This document shows, piece after piece, positions 43,780 through 52,150 of a DNA stretch of 64,000 nt; within the stretch, counting starts at the first letter, position 1; each line of letters starts with the position of its first letter. Source of the stretch: CAG-390 sp045636385 (GTDB lineage: Bacteria > Bacillota > Clostridia > Oscillospirales > CAG-272); contig JAZTXK010000023.1 of assembly GCA_045636385.1 (NCBI GenBank), positions 61,377 through 125,376 on the forward strand, written 5' to 3'. The translations under genes and the position numbers were made by a program. The notes below the pieces were generated by a model, which did no database searches, had not been told where the DNA came from, and saw only the letters and a program-made list of their open reading frames with translations.

Positions 43780-45264
43780 TCAATTAACATTCTGCTGATC
43801 GTCGCCGTCTTGCTTTTTTGCCCTTCTCTTCCTCACCGCCTTGACGATCACTATCACGGCAACTATGATCAAAGCGATAATTGCTATCGGATAGACGACA
43901 TAATCGACCAATAGCAAAAGAAACAAATAGACAAGAACTTCTACGGCCTCGGAGCCGTGTTCCGGGGCATCGGATTCCGAAAGGGTAAAGACGATCCGCC
44001 TGTCATATCCGGTGGTTTCGCATAGATATCTATAGCCGCTGTCTGTAGCCTCGTAGTCCTGCGCTGTCCCCCAACCGGTTTCATACATAAACATTCCTCC
44101 CAGCTCCTTTCTTATAAGGCAGGAGGGCGTGTTGACAACGACCTCGATACCCTCAAAGCCCTCGGCGGTGGTCATTCCCTCGCAGTAGTATTCATAAGTA
44201 TAGATCGCGGGAGAATATTTCGTATTTGCTATCGGATCGATCGGAGATGTGACGGTGTTCACCGCGTGCTCTCCCGGCGAGAGGGTGATCTCGTAGCGGT
44301 ACCAAGGCTTGAGCATATCCGAGATATCGAGAGTTTTCTGACCGTTGAGGCTTGTGAACTCGTCGGCGAACGCGTTGTACCAATCCACTTTCTTTATCCC
44401 GCTCTCCTCGCTCCATTCGATCGTAGCAAAGTCGAGGAATGTGATCGTCCTCTTGTCGGTAAGTGTGATCTCACCCGCGATCAGCTCGGCTTCGTTTTTA
44501 AATTTAGTCGAATATATTTTCCACTCGGGAAGCTCGTCGGTTTCAACGCCGATGTCATACACCGTTATCGTCATTCCGTTTTCCGCGTCAAGACCCTTAA
44601 GGCATTCTTCCTTAGTCATATACTTATACTCACCGGGGATGAACAGCGAACCAATGCCGACCGACGGCTTCGGGATATCCAACACCGCAAAAGCATCGGG
44701 ATAAGCCTCAACGTCAATGCCGCCGACGGTATAGGTCGAGACCGTAACGGGTGCCTCGGGATAGTAGAAATGATAGGACGCAAAATCATCCATAATGGAG
44801 GAATACTCCACGTCGAGGCGGGTCCACGTTTGATACCACTCGTCCATTGAGTGGCGGAGCTCGGGCGTGACGGTCTTACCGTTCAGCGTGATGCTGTATT
44901 TATGCAGGTCGGACACGGGATCACCGTCCTCAATTGCGGAATACGCGGCTCTCCCGTAAACCGGGAACGCGAGCTTGACCGTGACAGCCTCGTCGGTCGG
45001 ATTGTAAAAATGATATTCCGTCGTCACGCGCCCGGGGTAGGCGAGGAACTTCTCCGCGGAGTCGGTGCCGAGATAGGGGAATTCTGGGAGATCAAAGGTC
45101 ACGGTCTCCCGCTCAAGCAACACGGGGCAATCCTCATCCGCAAGCACAGCGCCTCTGACTTCAGCCCCCTCCCATTTCATGCGCTTCACGGACGAGCCCT
45201 CCGAGCAGGAGCAAAACAGGATCACAAGGCAGATCAAAAGCGTAAAAAATCTCATTTTTTTCAT
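43780..45264 (-). CDS. Large lipoprotein with C-terminal membrane helix (unknown)
   Basis: I start at 45264 (MKKMRFFTLLICLVILFCSC), a lipoprotein signal with Cys in the lipobox region. The 494-aa product has a long outer part that is mostly beta (EYHFYNPTDEAVTVKLAFPVYGR, YTVGGIDVEAYPDAFAVLDI), then a membrane helix near the C-terminus (PIAIIALIIVAVIVIVKAV) and a basic tail (RKRRAKKQ). Proteins with a beta-rich body and a last helix of this type often act as hydrolytic or signalling envelope proteins, but I recognise no family. Confidence 0.6.
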   Translation of the reverse strand: MKKMRFFTLLICLVILFCSCSEGSSVKRMKWEGAEVRGAVLADEDCPVLLERETVTFDLPEFPYLGTDSAEKFLAYPGRVTTEYHFYNPTDEAVTVKLAFPVYGRAAYSAIEDGDPVSDLHKYSITLNGKTVTPELRHSMDEWYQTWTRLDVEYSSIMDDFASYHFYYPEAPVTVSTYTVGGIDVEAYPDAFAVLDIPKPSVGIGSLFIPGEYKYMTKEECLKGLDAENGMTITVYDIGVETDELPEWKIYSTKFKNEAELIAGEITLTDKRTITFLDFATIEWSEESGIKKVDWYNAFADEFTSLNGQKTLDISDMLKPWYRYEITLSPGEHAVNTVTSPIDPIANTKYSPAIYTYEYYCEGMTTAEGFEGIEVVVNTPSCLIRKELGGMFMYETGWGTAQDYEATDSGYRYLCETTGYDRRIVFTLSESDAPEHGSEAVEVLVYLFLLLLVDYVVYPIAIIALIIVAVIVIVKAVRKRRAKKQDGDDQQNVN

Positions 45265-45617
45265 ACTTGGCAACCTCTCTTTCCGTTATTTTTCAGCATT
45301 ATCATTATACACAAAAAATAAAATCAAATCATTAATTTTGAGCACATTTGTATAATATTTGGATAAATGTACAATTATTTCGTCACAGGTTTGTTCATTA
45401 TGACGTATTTTCGAAAGGTTGTTGGAATATTATTACATATATTTTCAAGCGCAAGAAATTGAAGTGTTGCACCGTCCAACACCCCTTCCCGGTTTACGGG
45501 AAGGGGGCGGGGGATAGGTCCCGATTTGCCGAAACAAAATTATCGGATATCGAGAAAATCAATGTAACCAAACCACACACCGGCACAAGCAAAACATCAG
45601 CCCCGCTGATGAAAAAG

Positions 45618-45637
45618 CCCTCCCGCTTGCGGGAGGG
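45618..45637 (-). terminator. GC-rich hairpin, terminator-like on the minus strand
   Basis: CCCTCCCG-CTTG-CGGGAGGG, followed on the minus strand by CTTTTTC. It may be a second terminator after the fucosidase gene. Confidence 0.5.
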
Positions 45638-45711
45638 TTGGGTGGGTAGTCATCGCCCCACGAAAAATCTGCACCGCACGAACCAACGGGCAAAATATGA
45701 TAAAAATGAAA

Positions 45712-45736
45712 GAAATCCGCACAAAGTGCGGATTTC
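45712..45736 (-). terminator. Terminator of the fucosidase gene
   Basis: A 10-bp stem GAAATCCGCA / TGCGGATTTC, with TTTCATTTTT on the minus strand, 48 bases past the stop. Confidence 0.65.
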
Positions 45737-45783
45737 ACCTTGCTGCAAGCAAGATATCTTCTTTCGTCCCAAGGCGAAAGATA

Positions 45784-47028
45784 TCATTCAACAGTCTCCA
45801 CGTTAATCTTCGCAACTCTCACAACATAATTTTTTCCACTAATATACGGCACCGTCTTAATCACCGTTTTCCCCTCTCTTTCCTCAAATCCGAGGGTGGC
45901 GCCGTCATCGAGCCATTCGGCGGAGATCACGCGCTCTCCGTTGAGGGCAAAAGCATCCTCATAGCGTTCAAGATTCTTCATTCTTGCCGCGTTGGGGTCA
46001 GATGACATTGGAAGACCGAAGCAGAAGAGATAGAGCTTATCGCCGTCGCGGAGCAGAAAATCTCTGCCCTCCGAGCTTTCGACCTCGATTCCCGAGGGGC
46101 GCGGACAGCGTATCGCCTCGTCGAACATGCCTACCCATTTGCCGACCATTCCGTAAAATGCGCGGTCGATCTCGGAGATATATCCGTTACCCATAGGTCC
46201 GACGTTGAGAAGCATATTCGCGCCGTAGCGGCGGCAGTCGGCAAGCTCCTCGATGATCGTTGCGGGTGATTTATAGAGCAGGTCGCCCTCGGCGTAGCCC
46301 CAATGTGTGCCGAAGATTTCGCACATTTCGGAGGCGATATACTTCGGTGAGCCCTCGAGGTTGAGCGGCTTCGGCTTGCCGCGCTCAAAGGTAACGCTGT
46401 CAAGCTCGATGTGACCGAGCTCGCCAAGTGCTCCGAGTCCTGTATTGTTTACGATTATAGCCTCGGGCTGATAGCGGCGGATCATTGAATACATCGCGTC
46501 CTCCTCCCAATCGGCATCCTTCTTGCTCCATTTGCCGTCAAACCAGATGCCGCCGATCTTGCCGTAGCGCGTGCAGAGAAGCTCGACACTCTTGCGGAGA
46601 AAATCGAGGTACGCGGGAAAATCCGACTCAAATCTCTCATCGTACCAATCGAGATAGGTGTGGTAAAAGAACGGTCGGATGCCGTGGCGGTTGCAGGCAT
46701 CGACAAACTCGCGGACAAGGTCTCTTCCTATAAAATTAAAGGTGCTGTAATCGTTGAGCCCGCAGGTATCGTAGAGCGAGAATCCGTCGTGGTGGCGCGA
46801 GGTCAGGGTGATATACTTGCATCCCGCACCCTTGGCGGTCATGACGAGCTGCTCCGCCCAGTCGGGCTCGGGGCAGAATTCGGGCGCGTGCTTTCTGTAT
46901 TCGTCGCGCGGGATCTTATGCTGATGCATCACCCACTCGCCGTGCGCAAGCACGCTGTAAACGCCGAAATGCACAAACATTCCGAGCCCCATATTTTCAA
47001 AATCCTTGACGTACTGATGAACTATCAT
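45784..47028 (-). CDS. GH29 alpha-L-fucosidase
   Basis: The 414-aa protein has the GH29 pattern: GLGMFVHFGVYSVLAHGEWV near the start, TLTSRHHDGFSLYD, the nucleophile Asp in GGIWFDGKWSK, and NMLLNVGPMGNGYI. No signal peptide is present, so it acts inside the cell on imported fucosylated sugars. A host-glycan diet is consistent with a gut habitat. The gene has its own promoter and stands alone. Confidence 0.92.
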   Translation of the reverse strand: MIVHQYVKDFENMGLGMFVHFGVYSVLAHGEWVMHQHKIPRDEYRKHAPEFCPEPDWAEQLVMTAKGAGCKYITLTSRHHDGFSLYDTCGLNDYSTFNFIGRDLVREFVDACNRHGIRPFFYHTYLDWYDERFESDFPAYLDFLRKSVELLCTRYGKIGGIWFDGKWSKKDADWEEDAMYSMIRRYQPEAIIVNNTGLGALGELGHIELDSVTFERGKPKPLNLEGSPKYIASEMCEIFGTHWGYAEGDLLYKSPATIIEELADCRRYGANMLLNVGPMGNGYISEIDRAFYGMVGKWVGMFDEAIRCPRPSGIEVESSEGRDFLLRDGDKLYLFCFGLPMSSDPNAARMKNLERYEDAFALNGERVISAEWLDDGATLGFEEREGKTVIKTVPYISGKNYVVRVAKINVETVE

Positions 47029-47056
47029 ATCGCACCTCCGGGGTGTTTTTTATTAT

Positions 47057-47085
47057 ATTTTATCACAGAGGGAAAAAGAAATCAA
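47057..47085 (-). promoter_or_regulatory. Sigma-A promoter of the fucosidase gene
   Basis: Minus strand: TTGATT, 17-base spacer ending TGA, TAAAAT; 29 bases before the ATG, which has CGGAGGTG upstream. Confidence 0.75.
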
Positions 47086-47172
47086 TATCTTTGCCGAAAT
47101 GCGCAATTTTTGACTGTTTCAATATATTTTTATGCGCATTTGCGGTTATTTCATAAATAAATGCTCCAATAC

Positions 47173-47201
47173 TTGATTATTTGATCAAGTTATGATATAA
47201 T
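47173..47201 (+). promoter_or_regulatory. Sigma-A promoter of the 2-hydroxyacid dehydrogenase, with overlapping inverted repeat
   Basis: TTGATT, 17-base spacer ending TGA, TATAAT. The -35 box is one arm of a CTTGAT-TATTTG-ATCAAG inverted repeat, a possible operator. Confidence 0.7.
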
Positions 47202-47239
47202 TCTAATGAAAATTTTATTTAAAAAGGATGATAAAACAA

Positions 47240-48274
47240 ATGAAAATAGTTTGTGTCGCCGACCATTTTATGAAAGAGGAATTTTACCGCGACTGTATGG
47301 CTAAATTCCCCGAGATCGAGCTTGTAAGCGTTCCTTATTTCGGCTCCGACTCGCGCAACGAGATGCGCGCCATGGCGGACAGGATCGAGAAGGTAGGCTC
47401 ACGCTCCTACCCCGCACCCGCAGAGCTTTACGAAGCCATCAAGGATGCCGACATTCTCATGGTGCATCTCTGCCCCGTTCCCCGCGAGCTTCTTGAAGCC
47501 GCACCCAAGCTCAAGTACATCCTCACCAACCGCGGCGGACTTGAGAACGTCGATCTCGAAGCCGCTCACGAGCTCGGCATCCCCGTTCTTTACAACCCCG
47601 CGCACAACGGCAACGCCGTGGCTGAGCTTACCATCTGCCTTATGATCTGCGAGACCAGAAACGTCGCCCGCGCTCATCACGCGCTCAAGAACGGCGAATG
47701 GCGCGAGTCCTTCCCCAACGTCGGAAGAGTTTTCGAGCTTCGTAACAAGACCGTCGGTCTCGTCGGCTTCGGCACCATCGGACGCCTCGTTTCCGAGAAG
47801 CTCCAGCCCTTCAACGTCCGCATTCTCGCGACCGACCCCAACGTATCCTCCGACGATCCCGATCTTGCAAAGTGGAACGTATCGCTCGTTGACCCCGACA
47901 CCCTTTTCTCGGAGTCGGATATCGTTTCGGTACACGCAAGAACTCTCACCAAGGAGCAGATCATCGGCAAGCACGAGCTTGATCTGATGAAGCCCACCGC
48001 GACCTTCATCAACACCGCGCGCGCTTATCTCGTTGACTACGATTATCTCGCAGAGGTGCTTCGCGAAAACCGCATCACCGGCGCGGCTCTCGAGGTCTTC
48101 CCCCACGAGCCCCTCGGACTTGACAGCCCCTTCGTAAAGCTCGACAACGTAACCCTTACCAACCATCGCGGCGGAGATACCGTAAACTGCTATTCCGACA
48201 GCCCCGAATATCTCATCCGCGCAATGCTTGAGCTTATCGAAAACGGAAAGAGACCCAAATTTTATATTGAATAA
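47240..48274 (+). CDS. D-isomer-specific 2-hydroxyacid dehydrogenase
   Basis: The start at 47240 (MKIVCVADHFM) leaves 9 bases after AAAAAGGATG; the earlier ATG at 47228 touches the ribosome site. The 344-aa protein has the NAD motif GLVGFGTIGRLVSE, catalytic Arg in NTARAYLVD, Glu in ALEVFPHEPLG and His in LTNHRGGDT. The family covers phosphoglycerate, glycerate and lactate dehydrogenases; the substrate is not clear. It is a single-gene unit with an operator-like palindrome at its promoter. Confidence 0.9.
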   Translation: MKIVCVADHFMKEEFYRDCMAKFPEIELVSVPYFGSDSRNEMRAMADRIEKVGSRSYPAPAELYEAIKDADILMVHLCPVPRELLEAAPKLKYILTNRGGLENVDLEAAHELGIPVLYNPAHNGNAVAELTICLMICETRNVARAHHALKNGEWRESFPNVGRVFELRNKTVGLVGFGTIGRLVSEKLQPFNVRILATDPNVSSDDPDLAKWNVSLVDPDTLFSESDIVSVHARTLTKEQIIGKHELDLMKPTATFINTARAYLVDYDYLAEVLRENRITGAALEVFPHEPLGLDSPFVKLDNVTLTNHRGGDTVNCYSDSPEYLIRAMLELIENGKRPKFYIE

Positions 48275-48306
48275 TTACAAATATTAAATAAAAATTGTCA
48301 TTTTTA

Positions 48307-48335
48307 TTGACAATTATGCAAAATTGTGTTACAAT
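48307..48335 (+). promoter_or_regulatory. Promoter of GLUG protein 1
   Basis: TTGACA, 17 bases, TACAAT, with -10 context TTGTGTTACAATTA. The -35 box lies in an inverted repeat AATTGTCA-TTTTTAT-TGACAATT. Confidence 0.8.
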
Positions 48336-48381
48336 TAAACTACTCATTTTGAGAAATTTATTTTTCAGAAAGGACTGTCCC

Positions 48382-50031
48382 ATGAAAAAGACACTTTCCA
48401 TTATTCTCGCAATCTGCACCGTCCTCGCACTCTGCAGCTTCACCGTTGCAGCAGCTCCCGAAGGAACTGCAGTATCCAGTGCTGCCGAGTTTGCCGCAAT
48501 GGCTGCTGACGGTAAGTACTACCTCGCAAACGACATCACCCTCGACGCTTCCTACGCAGGAACCTTCAAGGGTACTCTCGACGGCAACGGCAAAACCATC
48601 ACCGTTTCCGCTCCTATCTTCACCGCTATTGACGGTGCAACCATCAAGAACTTCACCGTTGCAGGTGCTATCAACGGCGCAGGCGCTGACACCGCAGCTG
48701 TTGCAGTAACCGCATCCGGCGCAGTTAGCTTCGCTGACATCACAAGCAAGGTAGCTATTACCGAGGCAAAGGGCGCAGGCGCTCTCCTTGCAATTGCTGA
48801 CGCCACCGCTTCCGTAACCGTGACCGGTTGCCGCAACGAAGGCGCTATCTCGGGTACCGGCACTATCGGCGGTCTCGTAGGTCTTATCAACAACAACAAA
48901 TCAACCGTTACCGGTTCTGAAAACCACGGTGAGATCCTCTCCACCGGCGGTCAGGCAGCGGGTATCGTCAGCTCCATGGGCGTTAAGAACGGCAAGGCTC
49001 CCGCTGACGCCATCGTTATCACCGATTGCGCAAACTACGCTAACGTTACCGGCGACAAGGCTCAGTCCGGCGGTATCCTCGCGTTCCTTTGCGGCGGTGC
49101 AGAGATCAGAAACTGCGTAAACTACGGTAAGATCGTAAACACCAACAATAAGGCAGGCGGTATCTTCGGTACCTCCATCCAGACCACCAAGAACGTCTGC
49201 GCTATCACCATCGAGAACTGCATCAACTATGGCGAAGTTTGCGCTTCCAAGGTAGTTGCAGGTATCGCGGCTCGTCTCGGAAGAGCTGTTCAGGTTGAAG
49301 GCATGAACTACAGCATCAAGAACTGCATCAACTACGGTGACATCACCGCTTACACCGCTATTTCTTACACCGGCGTTACCCTCTACATGGGCGGTATCAC
49401 CGGCTACGCATACGGCGGCTCCCTCACTCCCGCAAACGAAGTAATCAACTGTGTAAACTTCGGTGACGTCAAGGCTGACACCACTCACCTCGACAGCACC
49501 AGCAGCCTCTACGTCGGCGGTATCATCGCTTACGTAAACGCTGTAAACTACATCTGCAAGAACAACATCAACGCAGGTAACCTCAGCCACACCGGCGCTC
49601 TCGCTCCCACAGGCATCGGCCGCATTGTTTACAACGTTAAGCTCGATGCAGCTGCGGCAGAAACCAACAACTACTCCGTTGACGCTCTCGCAGGCGCTGC
49701 TTTCTCCGACAACTACACCAACGTTGTTACCGCTGACCAGCTCGCAAGCGGCGAGGTTGCTATCCTTGCTAACGAGGCTGCAGGCGAGACCATCTTCTAT
49801 CAGGCTATCGGCACCGATAAGGCTCCCGTTGTATTCGCAGCCGAGGACGGCTCCAACACCGTTATCAAGAACGCTGACGGCACTTACAGCAACCCCGTAA
49901 AGGAACCCGAAGTAACCGAACCCGAAGTTCCCGAAACTCCCAAGACCGGTGACTCCACCGTTATCTTCGCTATCATCGCTGTTATCTCCGTCCTCGGAGT
50001 TGCAGTTGTTGCAAAGAGACGCGAGTTTTAA
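48382..50031 (+). CDS. GLUG-repeat surface protein 1 with TPKTGD anchor
   Basis: I start at 48382 (MKKTLSIILAIC), with AGAAAGGAC upstream, not at the earlier in-frame ATG. The 549-aa protein has a signal peptide, a conserved N-domain (ISSAAEFAAMAADGKYYLANDITLDASY..., a GLUG-protein opener), and about seven repeats with the pattern C-x-N-x-G-x-I followed by GGI-x-G. This predicts a right-handed beta-helix adhesin. The C-terminus is ETPKTGD, a hydrophobic helix and AKRREF, a sortase-like signal. First of four tandem paralogs. Confidence 0.85.
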   Translation: MKKTLSIILAICTVLALCSFTVAAAPEGTAVSSAAEFAAMAADGKYYLANDITLDASYAGTFKGTLDGNGKTITVSAPIFTAIDGATIKNFTVAGAINGAGADTAAVAVTASGAVSFADITSKVAITEAKGAGALLAIADATASVTVTGCRNEGAISGTGTIGGLVGLINNNKSTVTGSENHGEILSTGGQAAGIVSSMGVKNGKAPADAIVITDCANYANVTGDKAQSGGILAFLCGGAEIRNCVNYGKIVNTNNKAGGIFGTSIQTTKNVCAITIENCINYGEVCASKVVAGIAARLGRAVQVEGMNYSIKNCINYGDITAYTAISYTGVTLYMGGITGYAYGGSLTPANEVINCVNFGDVKADTTHLDSTSSLYVGGIIAYVNAVNYICKNNINAGNLSHTGALAPTGIGRIVYNVKLDAAAAETNNYSVDALAGAAFSDNYTNVVTADQLASGEVAILANEAAGETIFYQAIGTDKAPVVFAAEDGSNTVIKNADGTYSNPVKEPEVTEPEVPETPKTGDSTVIFAIIAVISVLGVAVVAKRREF

Positions 50032-50048
50032 TTAACTTAATCATAAAA

Positions 50049-50080
50049 AGAGAACCGCAGGGTACGCCTTGCGGTTCTCT
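50049..50080 (+). terminator. Terminator of GLUG gene 1
   Basis: A 14-bp stem AGAGAACCGCAGGG / CCTTGCGGTTCTCT (one G-T pair), followed by GTTTTTAT. Confidence 0.8.
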
Positions 50081-50172
50081 GTTTTTATGTAATATTGCAC
50101 AAAAATAATTCGGTATAATTGTATGATTATACAAAATAGTCATTTTGACACTTTAAGGTTGACTCAATTTAC

Positions 50173-50201
50173 TTGACAACCGTTGCAAAGTGTGTTAAAA
50201 T
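50173..50201 (+). promoter_or_regulatory. Promoter of GLUG protein 2
   Basis: TTGACA, 17 bases, TAAAAT, with a -10 context like the other three. Upstream GTATAAT/ATTATAC and GTCA-TTT-TGAC repeats are shared with the promoter of protein 3. Confidence 0.8.
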
Positions 50202-50238
50202 TAATTACCTTATATTTAAATAAAGAAAGGGCAAAAAC

Positions 50239-51939
50239 ATGAAAAAGACACTTTCCATCATCCTTGCGCTCTGCACAGTCCTCGCGCTCTGCACGTTCAC
50301 TGTTGCTGCAGCTCCCGAAGGAACCGCAATCTCCAGTGCTGCTGAATTTGCTGCTATGGCTGCTGACGGCAAGTACTACCTCGCAAACGACATCACCATC
50401 GATGCTTCCTACGCGCAGGTATTCACCGGTACCTTCGACGGTAACGGCAAGACCGTAACCGTTTCCGCTCCTATGTTCGCTAACTTCGCAGGTACAGCAA
50501 AGAACTTCACCATCGCGGGTGCGGTTAACGTAGATACCGGCTTTGCAGGTGCTCTCGCCGCTGCTTCCGACGGCGGCACCGCAGTTGTTCTTGAGAACAT
50601 CATCAACAACGCATCCGTAACCGGTCCCGACGTTGTCGGCGGTCTCATCGGTCAGTTCGGCGGCAAGGACAGCGCAAACGGCGTCTCCATTACCGTTACC
50701 AACTGTGTTAACAACGGTACCGTTACCGGCGTACAGCAGACCGGCGGTCTCGTTGGCTACGGCTTCTTTAACGTAGGCAACGACCTCGCTACCGATGCAG
50801 GCGCACTCTTCACCGGCTGTGTAAACAACGGTACAGTTTCCTCCACTCTCGGACACACCGGCGGTATCATGGGACGTTCCGCATACTCTAAGAGCGTAGC
50901 ATTCGTTAAGTGTATCAACAACGGCGCGATTTGCGGCGGTCACAACACCGGCGGTATCTTCGGCCACGCTACCTCTACCGTTACCTATATGACCTACTGC
51001 CAGAACAACGGCGAAATCACCAATGTTGAAGCTCCCGCTACCGATTCCGTTTACGCGGGCGGTCTCATCGGCTACGGTCAGGGCACCAAGCACGAAGGCT
51101 TCAAGGCAGCTGACGGCGCATACGCTAACAAGATCGAATACTGCATCAACACCGGCAAGATAACCGGCGCTTACCGTGCAGGCGGTATTGCGGCTTCCAC
51201 CGGCGCATCCGGCGCATACGGTCTCTCCCTCACCCAGTACTGCATCAACACCGGCGACATCACCTCCAGAGGTCTCGGTACTTCCGCGGCAGCTAACGCA
51301 GCGGGCGGTATTCAGGGCTACGGCTACGGCTCCGGCACCAATGAGTACGCATACGTTATGAACTGCATCACCACCGGTAACGTAACCTCCAACGGCGCAA
51401 CCAAGGGCGTTGCATCCTACTTCCTCGGCTACATCAGCTCCAAGTACGCTGTAGTTAAGGACAACACTGCTACCGGCACTCTCAACAGCCTTGCCGGCAA
51501 CAACTACGCTCTCTGCTGGAACAACGCGGCTGAGTTTGCTCCCGAAAACATCACCGGCAACTCTCTCCCCGCAGGCTCTGCGTACGCTCTTACCTACGAA
51601 AATGCTATCGTAGATAAGGTATACGAGGTTGGCGCAACCAACGAGGCTGCTCTCGCAAGCGGTGAAGCTGTTTACGCTATCAACCAGGTAGCAGGCGCAG
51701 ACGTATTCTTTATGGAAGCGGGCACCTTCGCTCCCACCGTCGAGGCAGCAGCTGACGGCTCCAACGCTATCGTAAAGAACGCTGACGGCACCTTCGGCAA
51801 CCCTGTAAAGGAACCCGAAGTAACCGAACCTGAAGTTCCCGAAACTCCCAAGACCGGTGACTCCACCGTTATCTTCGCTGTCATCGCTGTTATCTCCATC
51901 CTCGGAGTTGCAGTTGTTGCAAAGAGACGCGAGTTTTAA
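50239..51939 (+). CDS. GLUG-repeat surface protein 2 with TPKTGD anchor
   Basis: The 566-aa paralog has the ribosome site AAGAAAGGG. Signal peptide, N-domain and C-terminal anchor are almost identical to protein 1, while the middle differs: it has seven to eight GG(I/L)-x-G repeats (VGGLIGQF, TGGLVGYG, TGGIMGRS, TGGIFGHA, AGGLIGYG, AGGIQGYG). The high identity at the ends and divergence in the middle suggest duplication with recombination. It has its own promoter and terminator. Confidence 0.85.
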   Translation: MKKTLSIILALCTVLALCTFTVAAAPEGTAISSAAEFAAMAADGKYYLANDITIDASYAQVFTGTFDGNGKTVTVSAPMFANFAGTAKNFTIAGAVNVDTGFAGALAAASDGGTAVVLENIINNASVTGPDVVGGLIGQFGGKDSANGVSITVTNCVNNGTVTGVQQTGGLVGYGFFNVGNDLATDAGALFTGCVNNGTVSSTLGHTGGIMGRSAYSKSVAFVKCINNGAICGGHNTGGIFGHATSTVTYMTYCQNNGEITNVEAPATDSVYAGGLIGYGQGTKHEGFKAADGAYANKIEYCINTGKITGAYRAGGIAASTGASGAYGLSLTQYCINTGDITSRGLGTSAAANAAGGIQGYGYGSGTNEYAYVMNCITTGNVTSNGATKGVASYFLGYISSKYAVVKDNTATGTLNSLAGNNYALCWNNAAEFAPENITGNSLPAGSAYALTYENAIVDKVYEVGATNEAALASGEAVYAINQVAGADVFFMEAGTFAPTVEAAADGSNAIVKNADGTFGNPVKEPEVTEPEVPETPKTGDSTVIFAVIAVISILGVAVVAKRREF

Positions 51940-51955
51940 TTAGCATAAATAAACT

Positions 51956-51987
51956 AAAGAACCGCAGGGCACGCCCTGCGGTTCTTT
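51956..51987 (+). terminator. Terminator of GLUG gene 2
   Basis: A perfect 14-bp stem AAAGAACCGCAGGG with its complement; nearly the same stem as after gene 1. Confidence 0.8.
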
Positions 51988-52085
51988 AATGTATTAATGT
52001 ATGTGATATTGCACAAAAATAATCTTGTATAATTGTATAATTATACAAAATAGTCATTTGACACTTTAAGTTTGATTCAATTTAC

Positions 52086-52114
52086 TTGACAACAGTGGCA
52101 AAGTGTGCTAAAAT
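52086..52114 (+). promoter_or_regulatory. Promoter of GLUG protein 3
   Basis: TTGACA, 17 bases, TAAAAT; the 130 bases upstream of the start are closely similar to those before protein 2. Confidence 0.8.
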
Positions 52115-52150
52115 TAATTACCTTATATTAATTAAAGAAAGGGCAAACAC

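Larger units (their letters stand above)
45265..45783. other. 519-bp gene-free gap with palindromes and a G-rich motif
   Basis: It contains CCCCTTCCCG-GTTTA-CGGGAAGGGG (45482 onward) followed by GGCGGGGGATAGGT, a second GC-rich hairpin at 45618-45637 whose right side continues GGGTTGGGTGGG, and the fucosidase terminator. The frames crossing it have no ribosome site. No gene is called. Confidence 0.7.

Noticed and set aside
45348..45806. 152-codon plus-strand frame
   Set aside because: No ribosome site; it crosses hairpins and the fucosidase terminator, and the product is of random composition.
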